A stretch of DNA of 64,000 bases from Actinomadura sp. WMMA1423 (GTDB taxonomy: Bacteria; Actinomycetota; Actinomycetes; Streptosporangiales; Streptosporangiaceae). Below are positions 32,925 to 41,557 of the stretch, piece by piece. Under the pieces are notes generated by a model. That model saw nothing but the letters and a program-made list of their open reading frames with translations, made no database searches and had not been told where the DNA came from. The position numbers and the translations under genes were made by a program. Numbering within the stretch: the stretch's first letter is position 1; the number at the start of each line of letters is the position of its first letter. Location: the NCBI RefSeq assembly GCF_006547145.1, contig NZ_CP041244.1, positions 1,984,001-2,048,000 of the forward strand, written 5' to 3'.

Positions 32925-34433
32925 TCAGCTCGCATCGTTGTTCGGTGTGTCGGTGGTGTGGTTCTCGGAGGTAGGTGTACCCGGTCGGCGCGGTTCCCGC
33001 CCGGCGTGCCGGACGGGGCCGCCGATCTCCTCCTCCCCCGGGGCGATCATGCCGCCGCCCGTGTCCTCCGGTCTGCGCAGCACGTTCAGGACGTGGTAGC
33101 CGACCAGGACGGCGATGGTGCCGAGCGCGATGCCCTGGAGCGGGAAGTCGTCGGTGACCTGGAGCGTCACGTTCCCGATCGCGAGGATGATCGCCGCCGC
33201 GACCGGGACGAGGTTGACCGGGTCGGCGAAGTCGACCCGGTTCTCGATCCAGATCTTCGCGCCGAGCAGGCCGATCATCCCGTAGAGGACGACGGTGATG
33301 CCGCCGAGGACGCCGCCGGGCGTCGCGGCGACGAGGGCCCCGAACTTCGGGCACAGCCCGAACAGGATCGCCACGATCGCGGCGACGAAGTAGGCGGCGG
33401 TGGAGTAGATCCTGGTCGCCGCCATGACGCCGATGTTCTCGGCGTAGGTGGTGGTGGGCGAGCCGCCCACGGCGGTGGCGAGGGCGGTGCCGACGCCGTC
33501 CGCGGCGATGGCCCGGCCGAGGACCGGGTCCAGGTCGTCGCGCGTCATCGCGGCCACGGCCTTGACGTGCCCGGTGTTCTCCGCGATCAGCGCGATGACG
33601 GCGGGCAGCGCCAGCAGGATCGCCGAGGTCTTGAAGTCGGGGGCGTGCAGGTCGGGGAACCCGAACCAGTCGGCGCCCTTCACGTTCGTGAAGTTCACCC
33701 GCTCGTGCGGGAAGGCGGTGGCGACGCAGTAGGGGCCCTCGGCCGCGCACGGCTTGCCGGCGCCGTCCAGCAGGTTCTGCCCGGGCAGCACGGAGGTGAT
33801 CTTCCCGGCGGTGGCGTCGAGCAGCCAGGACAGGACGAAGCCGAACACCAGCGCCAGCAGGATCGTGATCCGCGCCCAGAAGCCGCGCAGGAGCACCGCG
33901 CAGAGCACCGCGAACGCCAGCGTCGCCAGCGCCACCCACTGGTCCTGCGGCCAGTACACGGTGGCGACGACCGGGGCGAGGTTGAACCCGATCAGCATGA
34001 CCACGGCGCCGGTCACCACCGGCGGGAACACCTTGTGGATGACCTCGCCGCCGACGACGTGGATGAGCACGCCGACCGCCGCGAGCACCAGGCCCGCGAC
34101 GAAGATCGCTCCGGTCACGGTGGCGCTGTCGCCGCCCGCCGCGCGGATCGCCGCGACGGCGCCGACGAACGAGGCGCTCGTGCCGAGGTAGCTCGGCACC
34201 CGGCCGCCCACGATCAGCAGGAACAGGATCGTCGCGACCCCGGACATCATGATCGCCAGGTTGGGGTCCAGGCCCATCACGACCGGGAACACGAAGGTCG
34301 CCCCGAACATCGCGACCACGTGCTGGGCGCCGATGCCCGCGGTCCGCGGCCACGAGAGCCGCTCGTCCGGCCGCACGACCTCCCCGGGCGGCGGCGTCCG
34401 CCCGTCGCCGTGCAGCTTCCAGCCGATCGCCAT
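32925..34433 (-). CDS. NCS2 family uracil/xanthine permease (UraA-like)
   Basis: 502 aa, ATG with AGGAGGACCCCC upstream. About 12-14 membrane segments. The family helix AQHVVAMFGATFVFPVVMGL is at residues 36-55, the substrate-site Glu lies in IAENTGHV, and SPTTTYAENIGVMAATRIYST closely resembles the UraA block TTYGENIGVMA. Pyrimidine rather than purine specificity is therefore favoured. C-terminal 50 residues are hydrophilic. First gene of the permease-molybdenum hydroxylase operon. Confidence 0.92.
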   Translation of the reverse strand: MAIGWKLHGDGRTPPPGEVVRPDERLSWPRTAGIGAQHVVAMFGATFVFPVVMGLDPNLAIMMSGVATILFLLIVGGRVPSYLGTSASFVGAVAAIRAAGGDSATVTGAIFVAGLVLAAVGVLIHVVGGEVIHKVFPPVVTGAVVMLIGFNLAPVVATVYWPQDQWVALATLAFAVLCAVLLRGFWARITILLALVFGFVLSWLLDATAGKITSVLPGQNLLDGAGKPCAAEGPYCVATAFPHERVNFTNVKGADWFGFPDLHAPDFKTSAILLALPAVIALIAENTGHVKAVAAMTRDDLDPVLGRAIAADGVGTALATAVGGSPTTTYAENIGVMAATRIYSTAAYFVAAIVAILFGLCPKFGALVAATPGGVLGGITVVLYGMIGLLGAKIWIENRVDFADPVNLVPVAAAIILAIGNVTLQVTDDFPLQGIALGTIAVLVGYHVLNVLRRPEDTGGGMIAPGEEEIGGPVRHAGREPRRPGTPTSENHTTDTPNNDAS

Positions 34434-34486
34434 GGGGGTCCTCCTGCTCAGCCGGCCGCGTCCCCGCGGGCCTTTCATGCGGGCAA

Positions 34487-34498
34487 GGTAGATCTACC
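34487..34498. promoter_or_regulatory. 12-bp palindrome GGTAGATCTACC in permease leader
   Basis: Perfect dyad 54-65 bp upstream of the permease start and 22 bp downstream of the TTGGCAGAT motif. Could be a second operator or overlap the -10 region (TAGATC on the minus strand). Confidence 0.45.
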
Positions 34499-34520
34499 CT
34501 GGTGGGCGGGCATCGGCGAC

Positions 34521-34529
34521 ATCTGCCAA
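34521..34529 (-). promoter_or_regulatory. TTGGCAGAT motif upstream of permease operon
   Basis: Minus-strand TTGGCAGAT preceded by CGCGGT and followed by GTCGCCGATG, 88 bp before the permease start. Same orientation relative to the gene as the copies at 26645 and 36509. Confidence 0.5.
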
Positions 34530-34640
34530 ACCGCGCGTCCAGGATTGGGAGGACCGGACGGTGCGCCGGCGGGCCGTTCCGGGACGGCGGCCCCCGGCTC
34601 CGGTGCGGCGTCCCGGGTCGGCGGGACGTCGCCGCTACCC

Positions 34641-36404
34641 TCAGATACCCCGCATGCGCAGCACGTGAAGAGCGAGGGTGAGGTTGAGCCGCAGATGGGC
34701 GTCCTCGGTGAACGCTCCGAGCATCCTTTCGAGCTTGCCTATGCGGTACCGCAGCGTGTTGTAGTGGAAGTGGAGCCGGCGCGCCGTCTCCGCGACGTTG
34801 AGGTTCGTCTCCAGCAGCACCTGGAGGGTGCGGCGCAGGTCGACGAGCTCCGGCTCGTCGTCGGCGGCGAGGTCGCCGAGCGTCTCGCGGACGAACGCGT
34901 GCAGCTCGTCCGGGTCGGAGACGAGGCTGAGCAGCCGGTACACGCCGAGCTGGTCGAAGTGCGCCCGCGCTCCCGCGCCGTTGAGCTGGCGCCCGACCCG
35001 CACGGCCTTCACCGCCTGCTCGTAGGCCTCGGGCAGCGCGGCGGGCGAGGTCACCGTCCGGCTGATGCCGGTGGAGAACGTCCGCCGCACCGGCAGGTGC
35101 TCGGCGAAGATCGACGAGGCCTCCTTGACCATCGCCTGGACCGGTCCGGCGGTCCACTCGGCGGGGTCGTCGCCCTCGGCGCCGACGATCGCCACGACCT
35201 CGTGGGCGAAGCTCGCGACGGCCGCGCCCCGGTCGTGCCGGCGGACGGCCGTCGTCCACGCGGCGGCGAGCCGCTCCTGCGCGGCCCTCTCCTCGGCGCC
35301 GCGGACGCCGCGCGCCCCGCCGTCGGGTTCGGCCGCCTTCCCGCGGCCCTTGCCTTCGGCCTCCTGGGCGGCGGCACCGCGCGGGCGCCCGTCCAGTTCA
35401 GCGACGACCACCATCATCGGCCGGTCGAGGTCCCAGCCGAACCCGCCGCAGTGCGACACGATCCGGTCGTCGCCGCCCGCGCGGCCCGCGAGGATGTCGC
35501 GCAGGAAGTCGGCGCGGTACTTGCTCTCCACGGCCGCGACGGCCTGCTGCTTGGTCACCACGAGCGCGGCCACGGTCGCGGCGCGCTCCAGGATGCCGAG
35601 GTCGGTGCCGCGCAGGGTGCCGGCGGGGCTGAACGCGACGATCCGGCCGTGGTCGAAGCCGCCCGCCATCACGGGGACGACCAGGTGGTCACCGGTGCCG
35701 TGCGCGCCGATGATGCCGCAGCCGCCGCGGCCGCACGCCGCGTGCCGGCCCGCGTCGAAGGCCCGCATCGCCTGGACGTGCTCGTCGGGGCCGGCGCCCG
35801 CGAGCACCCGCTGCTCGCCGTCCAGCACCACGACCGCCACGTCCAGCAGCGTCGCGACCTCGTCCACGACCTCCTGGAGGCCGCCGCCGCACAGCACGAT
35901 CTGCACGAGCGCCCGGTGCACCTCCTCGGTGCGGGCGAGGACGGCCGCCTGCCGGTTCAGGATGTCGGTCAGCACCTGGTTCAGGATGTCGTCGAAGCCG
36001 ACGTCGTTCGGGAGCAGGATCAGGGGGAAGCCGCGCCGGTCCGCCTGCGCGATCATCTCGGCGGGCAGGGAGTCGAGGTAGCGGCCGAGCTTGATGGCCA
36101 GCGCCGCGAGGCCGCGCTCGTCCAGGTCGGCGACCAGGTTGTCGAGCGACTGGGGGGTGTTGCGGAGGGGGTAGCCGGTGGTGAGCAGCAGTTCGTTCGG
36201 TTTGACCCACGACAGGATGTCGGGGACCTCCATCACGTTCAGCCGCTGGACGACGCGCTCGAGTCCGGCCCGTCCGGCGATGAGGCGGGCGCCGTTCAGG
36301 GTGCTGACGCCGAGGACCTCGCCGACCGAGAGGCCGTAGGTCAGTGTTCCGGTACTCGCGAGCCGGAGGGCCGGTGGGCCCGGGTCCGCAGTCGTGTAAC
36401 TCAT
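34641..36404 (-). CDS. pucR: PucR family transcriptional regulator
   Basis: 587 aa from the ATG at 36404. A GTG at 36416 is possible. N-terminal PucR domain (GLSVGEVLGVSTLNGARLIAGRAGLERVVQRLNVMEVPDILSWVKPNELLLTTGY), a middle GGDEF-like segment, and the C-terminal HTH_30 (LLETNLNVAETARRLHFHYNTLRYRIGKLERMLG). The middle region contains a low-complexity Gly/Arg/Glu insertion at about 330-375. Regulates purine/ureide catabolism in Bacillus. Placed between the permease operon and the divergent DUF2877/FdrA operon, it likely controls both. Confidence 0.93.
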   Translation of the reverse strand: MSYTTADPGPPALRLASTGTLTYGLSVGEVLGVSTLNGARLIAGRAGLERVVQRLNVMEVPDILSWVKPNELLLTTGYPLRNTPQSLDNLVADLDERGLAALAIKLGRYLDSLPAEMIAQADRRGFPLILLPNDVGFDDILNQVLTDILNRQAAVLARTEEVHRALVQIVLCGGGLQEVVDEVATLLDVAVVVLDGEQRVLAGAGPDEHVQAMRAFDAGRHAACGRGGCGIIGAHGTGDHLVVPVMAGGFDHGRIVAFSPAGTLRGTDLGILERAATVAALVVTKQQAVAAVESKYRADFLRDILAGRAGGDDRIVSHCGGFGWDLDRPMMVVVAELDGRPRGAAAQEAEGKGRGKAAEPDGGARGVRGAEERAAQERLAAAWTTAVRRHDRGAAVASFAHEVVAIVGAEGDDPAEWTAGPVQAMVKEASSIFAEHLPVRRTFSTGISRTVTSPAALPEAYEQAVKAVRVGRQLNGAGARAHFDQLGVYRLLSLVSDPDELHAFVRETLGDLAADDEPELVDLRRTLQVLLETNLNVAETARRLHFHYNTLRYRIGKLERMLGAFTEDAHLRLNLTLALHVLRMRGI

Positions 36405-36508
36405 GCCAGGGGTCACCTCGCTTTTGGTGCGTACATCGCCCGTAACGGCGTGATCGCTACCGATTTCTGATCAACACTGACAACAAAGACGAACGATGAC
36501 AACCATCC

Positions 36509-36517
36509 TTGGCAGAT
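36509..36517 (+). promoter_or_regulatory. TTGGCAGAT motif in pucR-DUF2877 divergent promoter region
   Basis: Plus-strand TTGGCAGAT preceded by ACCATCC and followed by TTATCCATAC, 99 bp before the DUF2877 GTG start. The 211-bp divergent region (36405-36615) is AT-richer than its surroundings around 36460-36530 and must hold promoters for pucR and the FdrA operon. Confidence 0.5.
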
Positions 36518-36615
36518 TTATCCATACGTCCAATGCCGGGCCCGTTCTACCGTCATGCCGGAGGCCGGGCCGTCCGCACGCCGGGCGGCCGCCGACACCG
36601 GCCTCGGGAGGATCC

Positions 36616-37644
36616 GTGACCGCTCTCGTCCGCGACCCGATCCGGCTCCCGGCCCGCCCCGGAGCGCGGCCCCCCGCCGCCGGCGCCGCGAGCCTCGCGC
36701 TCCGGCCGCTGCTCGACCCGCCGCGCCGCCCCGCCCGCGTCATCGCCGCCTTCCCGGCGGCGGTGTACCTGGAGATGCGGGGAGGCGGGCCCGGGGGCGC
36801 GGAGCCGCGCGTGCTCGCCGTCGTCACCTCCGACGCCGGCCGCCTGCCGAACGCGGTGGTGGTCGTCGCCACGAGGCGCGACCACCCGTTCCGGTCCGTG
36901 CGCGAGGGCGCGGACGCGTTCGTCGGGGAGGGGCGGATCGAGATGGAGGGCCTCACCGTGCGCGTGCGGCGCTGGTGGGACCCCTCCCCCGTGCTCGGCG
37001 GGATGCAGGCCGCGTCGCTGTCGCGGGGCCTGCGCGCCCTGGAGGCCGAACTGGCCGCGGCCGGCGCGCTCACCGCCGCCGGGCCCGCGGGCGGCGGCCT
37101 CGCCGGCCACCCCGACCCGGACGCGCTCGCGGCGTGCTGCGCCGCGGGCGACCTCGCGGGCGCCGTGGAGGCGGCCGAGCGGATCGTGGGCCTCGGCCCC
37201 GGGTTGACGCCGAGCGGCGACGACATCCTGTGCGGCCTGCTGACCTCGCTGCGGACGGTCGGCGGCGCCGTCCGGCGCGGCGAGAGCGCGGTGCGGCTGG
37301 CCGACTGGCTCGGCGCGGCCGTCACCGCCGACGCCGGGACCCGCACGACCGCGCTGGCCGCGACGCTGCTGCACTGCGCCGCGGCGGGCAACGCGGGCGC
37401 CGAGGTGACCGCCGTCCTGCGCTGCGTCGCGGGCCACGAACCGCCGCAGGCGGCCGTCCGCCGCCTCCTCGCGGTGGGCCACACGTCGGGCGCGGACCTG
37501 GCGCACGGCGTCCTCGCCGGATGCCGCGCCGTCCTCGCCCTCGCCGCCTCCGCGCACCTGCCCGTCCAGCACCTCCAGATGCGGCACCTCCGAGAACGGC
37601 GGCACCTCGAAGAACGGCCGGGCGCGCCGAGGGCCACCGCATGA
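36616..37644 (+). CDS. allH: DUF2877 protein (YlbF/AllH-like, oxamic transcarbamylase subunit)
   Basis: 342 aa from the GTG at 36616 with TCGGGAGGATCC in front. The upstream open frame to 36496 lacks family sequence. The DUF2877 signature GLGPGLTPSGDDILCGLL is at about residues 193-210. E. coli AllH (YlbF) is one of three subunits of oxamic transcarbamylase (oxalurate + phosphate to oxamate + carbamoyl phosphate). The next two genes are the other two subunits. The ATG of fdrA overlaps its stop (ATGA). Confidence 0.85.
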   Translation: MTALVRDPIRLPARPGARPPAAGAASLALRPLLDPPRRPARVIAAFPAAVYLEMRGGGPGGAEPRVLAVVTSDAGRLPNAVVVVATRRDHPFRSVREGADAFVGEGRIEMEGLTVRVRRWWDPSPVLGGMQAASLSRGLRALEAELAAAGALTAAGPAGGGLAGHPDPDALAACCAAGDLAGAVEAAERIVGLGPGLTPSGDDILCGLLTSLRTVGGAVRRGESAVRLADWLGAAVTADAGTRTTALAATLLHCAAAGNAGAEVTAVLRCVAGHEPPQAAVRRLLAVGHTSGADLAHGVLAGCRAVLALAASAHLPVQHLQMRHLRERRHLEERPGAPRATA

Positions 37645-39131
37645 CGGACCGGGTCGAGGTGCGGCGGGGGGGCTACCACGATTCGGTCACGCTGATGCGG
37701 GTGAGCCGGCTGCTGTCGGAGCGGGCCGGCGTGGCGGCGGCCATGGTGGCGATGGGGACCGAGTTGAACCGCGAGATGTTCGGCCGCATGGGCTTCGCCG
37801 TGCCGGACGACGCCGGGCCGGACGACCTGGTCGTCGCGATCCGCGTGATCGACGACACGGCGGACGGCGGGCTGGACGGGGCGCGGGAGGCGCTGGACGG
37901 CCTGCTGCGCGAGGCGTCGCGCCCGCCCGCGGAGGGCGGGATCCTGGGCGCGCCCGCACCGGCCCGGACGACCGGGTCCGCGGCGGCCCGCGGCGAGGCG
38001 ACCGTGGCGCTGCTGTCGGTGCCGGGGCCGCACGTCTTCCCCGAGGCGATGGACGCCCTCGACGCCGGCCTCAACGTGATGATCTTCAGCGACAACGTGC
38101 CGGTCGCGCAGGAGATCACGCTGAAGGAGGCGGCGGCGCGGCGCGGGCTGATCGTGATGGGCCCGGACTGCGGGACGGCCGTCGTCGGCGGCGCGGGCCT
38201 CGGGTTCGCCAACGCGGTGCGGCCCGGCCCGGTGGGCGTCGTCGCGGCGTCCGGGACGGGCGCGCAGCAGCTGATGTGCCTGCTGGACGCGGCCGGGACC
38301 GGCGTCAGCCACGTGCTCGGCGTCGGCGGCCGGGACCTGTCGCCCGAGGTGAGCGGCCGGTCGGCGCTGGCCGCGCTGGCCGCGCTGGACGCCGACCCGG
38401 GCACCGAGCTGATCGTGCTGGTGTCCAAGCCGCCCGCGCCGCAGGTACTGGACCTGATCCGGGAGGCGGCCCGGCGGCTGGACACCCCGGTGGTGTTCGC
38501 GCTGCCGCTGCCCGGCGAGGACGACCTGACGCGGGCGGCGGAGAAGGCGCTGAGGGCGCTCGGCCGCCCCGTCCCGACGTGGCCGCGCTGGGTGTCGCCG
38601 CGGCATGCCGCGCCCGGAGAAGGGCCGTCTGGGCGGGCACGGCCCGGGCGGGCGCTGCGCGGGCTGTTCGCGGGCGGCACGCTGCGCGACGAGGCCGAGA
38701 TGATCGCCCGCGACGTGCTCGGATGGGAGCTGGAGTCGCGCGGCCACCGCTTCACCGACTTCGGCGACGACGCCTACACGCGGGGCCGCGCGCACCCGAT
38801 GATCGATCCGACGCTTCGGCTGGAGGCGCTGCGCGCCGAGGCGGCCGACGAGGGCTGCGGCGTCCTGCTCCTGGACGTGGTGCTCGGGTACGGCGCGGAG
38901 CCCGACCCGGCCGCCGCGCTCGCCCCGGCCATCGCGGCGGCGCTGCGGGACCGCCCGGACCTCGACGCCGTCGTGTCGCTCTGCGGGACGCCGGCGGATC
39001 CGCAGGGCCGCGACCGGCAGGCCCTCGCGCTGTGCGAGGCGGGCGCGGACGTTTTCGCCTCCAACGCCGAGGCGACCCGGCACGCCCTGGCGCTGGTGAA
39101 CGGGTCGACCGTCGAAGGGATGCCCCGATGA
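37641..39131 (+). CDS. fdrA: FdrA-like protein (AllF, oxamic transcarbamylase subunit)
   Basis: 496 aa. Succinyl-CoA-synthetase-alpha-like N-terminal fold: VEVRRGGYHDSVTLMRVS, LLSVPGPHVFPEAMDALDAGLNVMIFSDNVP, GLIVMGPDCGTAVVGGAGLGFAN, GVVAASGTGAQQLM and GVGGRDLSPEVSG. The C-terminal half carries a second CoA-ligase-like domain (LLLDVVLGYGAEPDPAAALAPAI). Despite the old acyl-CoA-synthetase label, the E. coli homologue acts with YlbE and YlbF in carbamoyl transfer. Overlaps both neighbours by ATGA. Confidence 0.9.
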   Translation: MTDRVEVRRGGYHDSVTLMRVSRLLSERAGVAAAMVAMGTELNREMFGRMGFAVPDDAGPDDLVVAIRVIDDTADGGLDGAREALDGLLREASRPPAEGGILGAPAPARTTGSAAARGEATVALLSVPGPHVFPEAMDALDAGLNVMIFSDNVPVAQEITLKEAAARRGLIVMGPDCGTAVVGGAGLGFANAVRPGPVGVVAASGTGAQQLMCLLDAAGTGVSHVLGVGGRDLSPEVSGRSALAALAALDADPGTELIVLVSKPPAPQVLDLIREAARRLDTPVVFALPLPGEDDLTRAAEKALRALGRPVPTWPRWVSPRHAAPGEGPSGRARPGRALRGLFAGGTLRDEAEMIARDVLGWELESRGHRFTDFGDDAYTRGRAHPMIDPTLRLEALRAEAADEGCGVLLLDVVLGYGAEPDPAAALAPAIAAALRDRPDLDAVVSLCGTPADPQGRDRQALALCEAGADVFASNAEATRHALALVNGSTVEGMPR

Positions 39132-40570
39132 GCGACCACCGGGATGCGCACCGCGCGCACCGGCTGGGCGGGCTGCTGTCCCGCGAGCCGAGCGTCGTCG
39201 CGACCGGCGTCGAGGTGCTCGCGAGCGCCCTCGCCGACCAGGCCGTCCCGGTGGAGGCGGTCGACTGGCGGCCGCCGCCCGCCGGGACGGAGGCCGCGCT
39301 GGCGGCGGTCCTCGGCGAACCCGGCCACGCCGAGGCCAACGCGCGCGCCGTCCAGCGGATGGTGACGGCGCGCCCGCACCTGGTGGACGTGCGTCCCGCG
39401 CGCGAGGTGCTCGGCCTCGAACCGGGACGGTTCCTGCACGCGGGCCCGCCGCTGGAGTGGGAGCGCGCTTCGGGTCCGATGCGCGGGGCCCTCGTCGGCG
39501 CGATGCTGCTGGAAGGGCTCGCCGAGACGCCGCGCGGCGCGGAGCGCGAGCTGGAGCGCGGCGCGGCGGTGTTCGAGCCGTGCCACCACCACGCCGCGGT
39601 CGGCCCGATGGCGGGCGTCGTCAGCCCGTCCATGTGGATGCTGGTGGTCGAGGACGCCGAGCACGGCGGCACGTCCTACTGCTCGCTCAACGAGGGCCTC
39701 GGCAAGGTCCTGCGGTACGGGGCGTACGGGCCGGAGGTGATCGAGCGGCTGGCGTGGATGGGCGAGGTGCTCGGTCCGGCGCTGCGCGAGGCCGTGCGGC
39801 GGCACGGGCCGGTCGACCTGATGGCGCTCATCGCGCAGGCCCTCCAGATGGGCGACGAGCTGCACAACCGCAACCGGGCGGCGACGTCGCTGCTGCTGCG
39901 CGAGCTGGCGCCCGCGCTCGCGGCGGCCGAGGAGGTGCCCCGCGCGAGGGCCGCCGAGGCGCTGAGGTTCGCGGCGGGCAACGACCACTTCTTCCTCAAC
40001 GCGGGCATGGCGGCGGCGAAGGCGTGCGCCGACGCGGCCCGCGGCGTGCCGGGGTCGAGCCTCGTCGTCGCGATGGCCCGCAACGGCACCGATTTCGGCA
40101 TCCAGGTGTCGGGGACGGGCGACCGCTGGTTCACCGGCCCCGCGGGCGTCCCCGACGGCCTCTACCTCGGCGGGTACGGCCCGGACGACGCCAACCCCGA
40201 CATCGGCGACTCGGCGATCACCGAGACGGCCGGGATGGGCGGTTTCGCGCTCGCCGCCGCGCCCGCGATCGTCCGCTTCGTCGGCGGGGAGGTCCCGGAC
40301 GCGGTCGCCGCCACCCAGCGGATGTACGAGATCACCCTCGCCGAGCACCCCATGCTGCAGATCCCGCTGCTGTCGTTCCGCGGGACGCCGGTCGGCGTGG
40401 ACGTCACCCGCGTCGTGCGCACCGGGATCCTGCCCGTCATCGACACCGGCATCGCCGGGCGCGAGGCCGGCACGGGCCAGGTCGGCGCGGGGCTGGTCGA
40501 ACCGCCGGCGAACGTCTTCACCGACGCCCTGCGCGCCCTGGCCGAACCGGCGCAGCCGCTCCGGGGGTAA
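39128..40570 (+). CDS. allG: DUF1116 protein (YlbE/AllG-like, oxamic transcarbamylase subunit)
   Basis: 480 aa. DUF1116 features: GAVFEPCHHHAAVGPMAGVVSPSMWMLVVEDAEHGGTSYCSLNEGLGKVLRYGAYG, MGDELHNRNRAATSLLLREL, GNDHFFLNAGMAAAKA, ARNGTDFGIQVSG, and DIGDSAITETAGMGGFALAAAPAIV. Third presumed subunit of the carbamoyltransferase. It is followed after 10 bp by the aldose-epimerase-like gene on the same strand. Confidence 0.9.
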   Translation: MSDHRDAHRAHRLGGLLSREPSVVATGVEVLASALADQAVPVEAVDWRPPPAGTEAALAAVLGEPGHAEANARAVQRMVTARPHLVDVRPAREVLGLEPGRFLHAGPPLEWERASGPMRGALVGAMLLEGLAETPRGAERELERGAAVFEPCHHHAAVGPMAGVVSPSMWMLVVEDAEHGGTSYCSLNEGLGKVLRYGAYGPEVIERLAWMGEVLGPALREAVRRHGPVDLMALIAQALQMGDELHNRNRAATSLLLRELAPALAAAEEVPRARAAEALRFAAGNDHFFLNAGMAAAKACADAARGVPGSSLVVAMARNGTDFGIQVSGTGDRWFTGPAGVPDGLYLGGYGPDDANPDIGDSAITETAGMGGFALAAAPAIVRFVGGEVPDAVAATQRMYEITLAEHPMLQIPLLSFRGTPVGVDVTRVVRTGILPVIDTGIAGREAGTGQVGAGLVEPPANVFTDALRALAEPAQPLRG

Positions 40571-40580
40571 CGTCGCCCGC

Positions 40581-41507
40581 ATGAGCGAGTCGATCATCGG
40601 GGAGAAGTCCGCCCTCACCGGCGAGCAGTACGCCATCGGCGCTGGGCACTACCAGGCCGTCGTCACCGAGTCGGGCGCGAGCCTGCGCGAGTTGACGCAC
40701 GAGGGGCGCGCGCTGGTGCTGACGCACGGCGCCGACGAGCCGGCCCCCGCCGCGTTCGGGCACCTGCTGGTCCCGTGGCCGAACCGCGTCGACCGCGGCC
40801 GCTACGACTACGGCGGCTCGGAGCACCGGCTCGACCTGTCCGAGCCGGAGCGCGACTGCGCGATCCACGGGCTCGTCCGCTGGGCGGCCTGGACGGCGGC
40901 CGAGCACGAGCCCGACCGGGTGCGGCTCACGCACCGGCTGCTCGGCACCGCCGGGTACCCGTTCCGCCTCGACCTGGAGGCCGAGTACACCCTGGACGCC
41001 GACGCGGGGCTCCGCGTGCGGATGACGGCGCGCAACACCGGCACCAGGACCGCCCCCTACGGCCACGGCGCGCACCCCTACCTGACGGTCGGCGAGCCCA
41101 TCGACGGCTGCTCCGTCACGCTGGGCGCCGACCGCTACCTCCCGGTGGACGACCGGATGATCCCGTCGGGGCCGTCGGAGGACGTCACCGGCACCCCCTA
41201 CGACCTGCGGACCGGGCCCGTGTTCGGCGACCGGCGGATCGACAACGCCTACACCGCGCTCAACCGCGACGGCCACGGACGCGCCTGGGTGACCCTGGCC
41301 GGGGCCGACCGCACGGTGCGGCTCTGGGCCGACGAGTCGCACCCGTGGATGGAGATCTACACCGCCGACAACGCCCCGGACCCGCGCAGCGGGCTCGGCG
41401 TCGAGCCGATGACGTGCCCGCCCAACGCGTTCGCGTCCGGGGAGGGCGTCGTGGACCTCGGGCCGGGCGAGGAGTTCACCGGGACCTGGGGCGTCCAGGC
41501 GTCCTGA
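40581..41507 (+). CDS. aldose 1-epimerase family protein
   Basis: 308 aa galactose-mutarotase-like fold: GASLRELTHEGRALVLTH, GHLLVPWPNRVDRGRYDYGG, AIHGLVRWAAW (conserved His), GHGAHPYLTVG (second conserved His), and GLGVEPMTCPPNAF with the catalytic-type Glu. Normally interconverts sugar anomers. In this operon a sugar substrate is not obvious. Could act on a stereogenic ureide intermediate or be an unrelated passenger. Co-transcribed with DUF1116 by spacing. Confidence 0.85.
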   Translation: MSESIIGEKSALTGEQYAIGAGHYQAVVTESGASLRELTHEGRALVLTHGADEPAPAAFGHLLVPWPNRVDRGRYDYGGSEHRLDLSEPERDCAIHGLVRWAAWTAAEHEPDRVRLTHRLLGTAGYPFRLDLEAEYTLDADAGLRVRMTARNTGTRTAPYGHGAHPYLTVGEPIDGCSVTLGADRYLPVDDRMIPSGPSEDVTGTPYDLRTGPVFGDRRIDNAYTALNRDGHGRAWVTLAGADRTVRLWADESHPWMEIYTADNAPDPRSGLGVEPMTCPPNAFASGEGVVDLGPGEEFTGTWGVQAS

Positions 41508-41557
41508 TCACGCGGTACCGGTTCCCTAGCAGGCAGGGGTTGGGGGATCATTGCGGG

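Noticed and set aside
32121..36470. A 1449-codon plus-strand open frame antisense to the molybdenum hydroxylase, permease and pucR genes, and similar long frames (e.g. 57447-61073).
   Set aside because: Composition is Arg/Gly/Val-rich without motifs, and the opposite strand holds complete conserved proteins. Long antisense frames are expected at this GC content.
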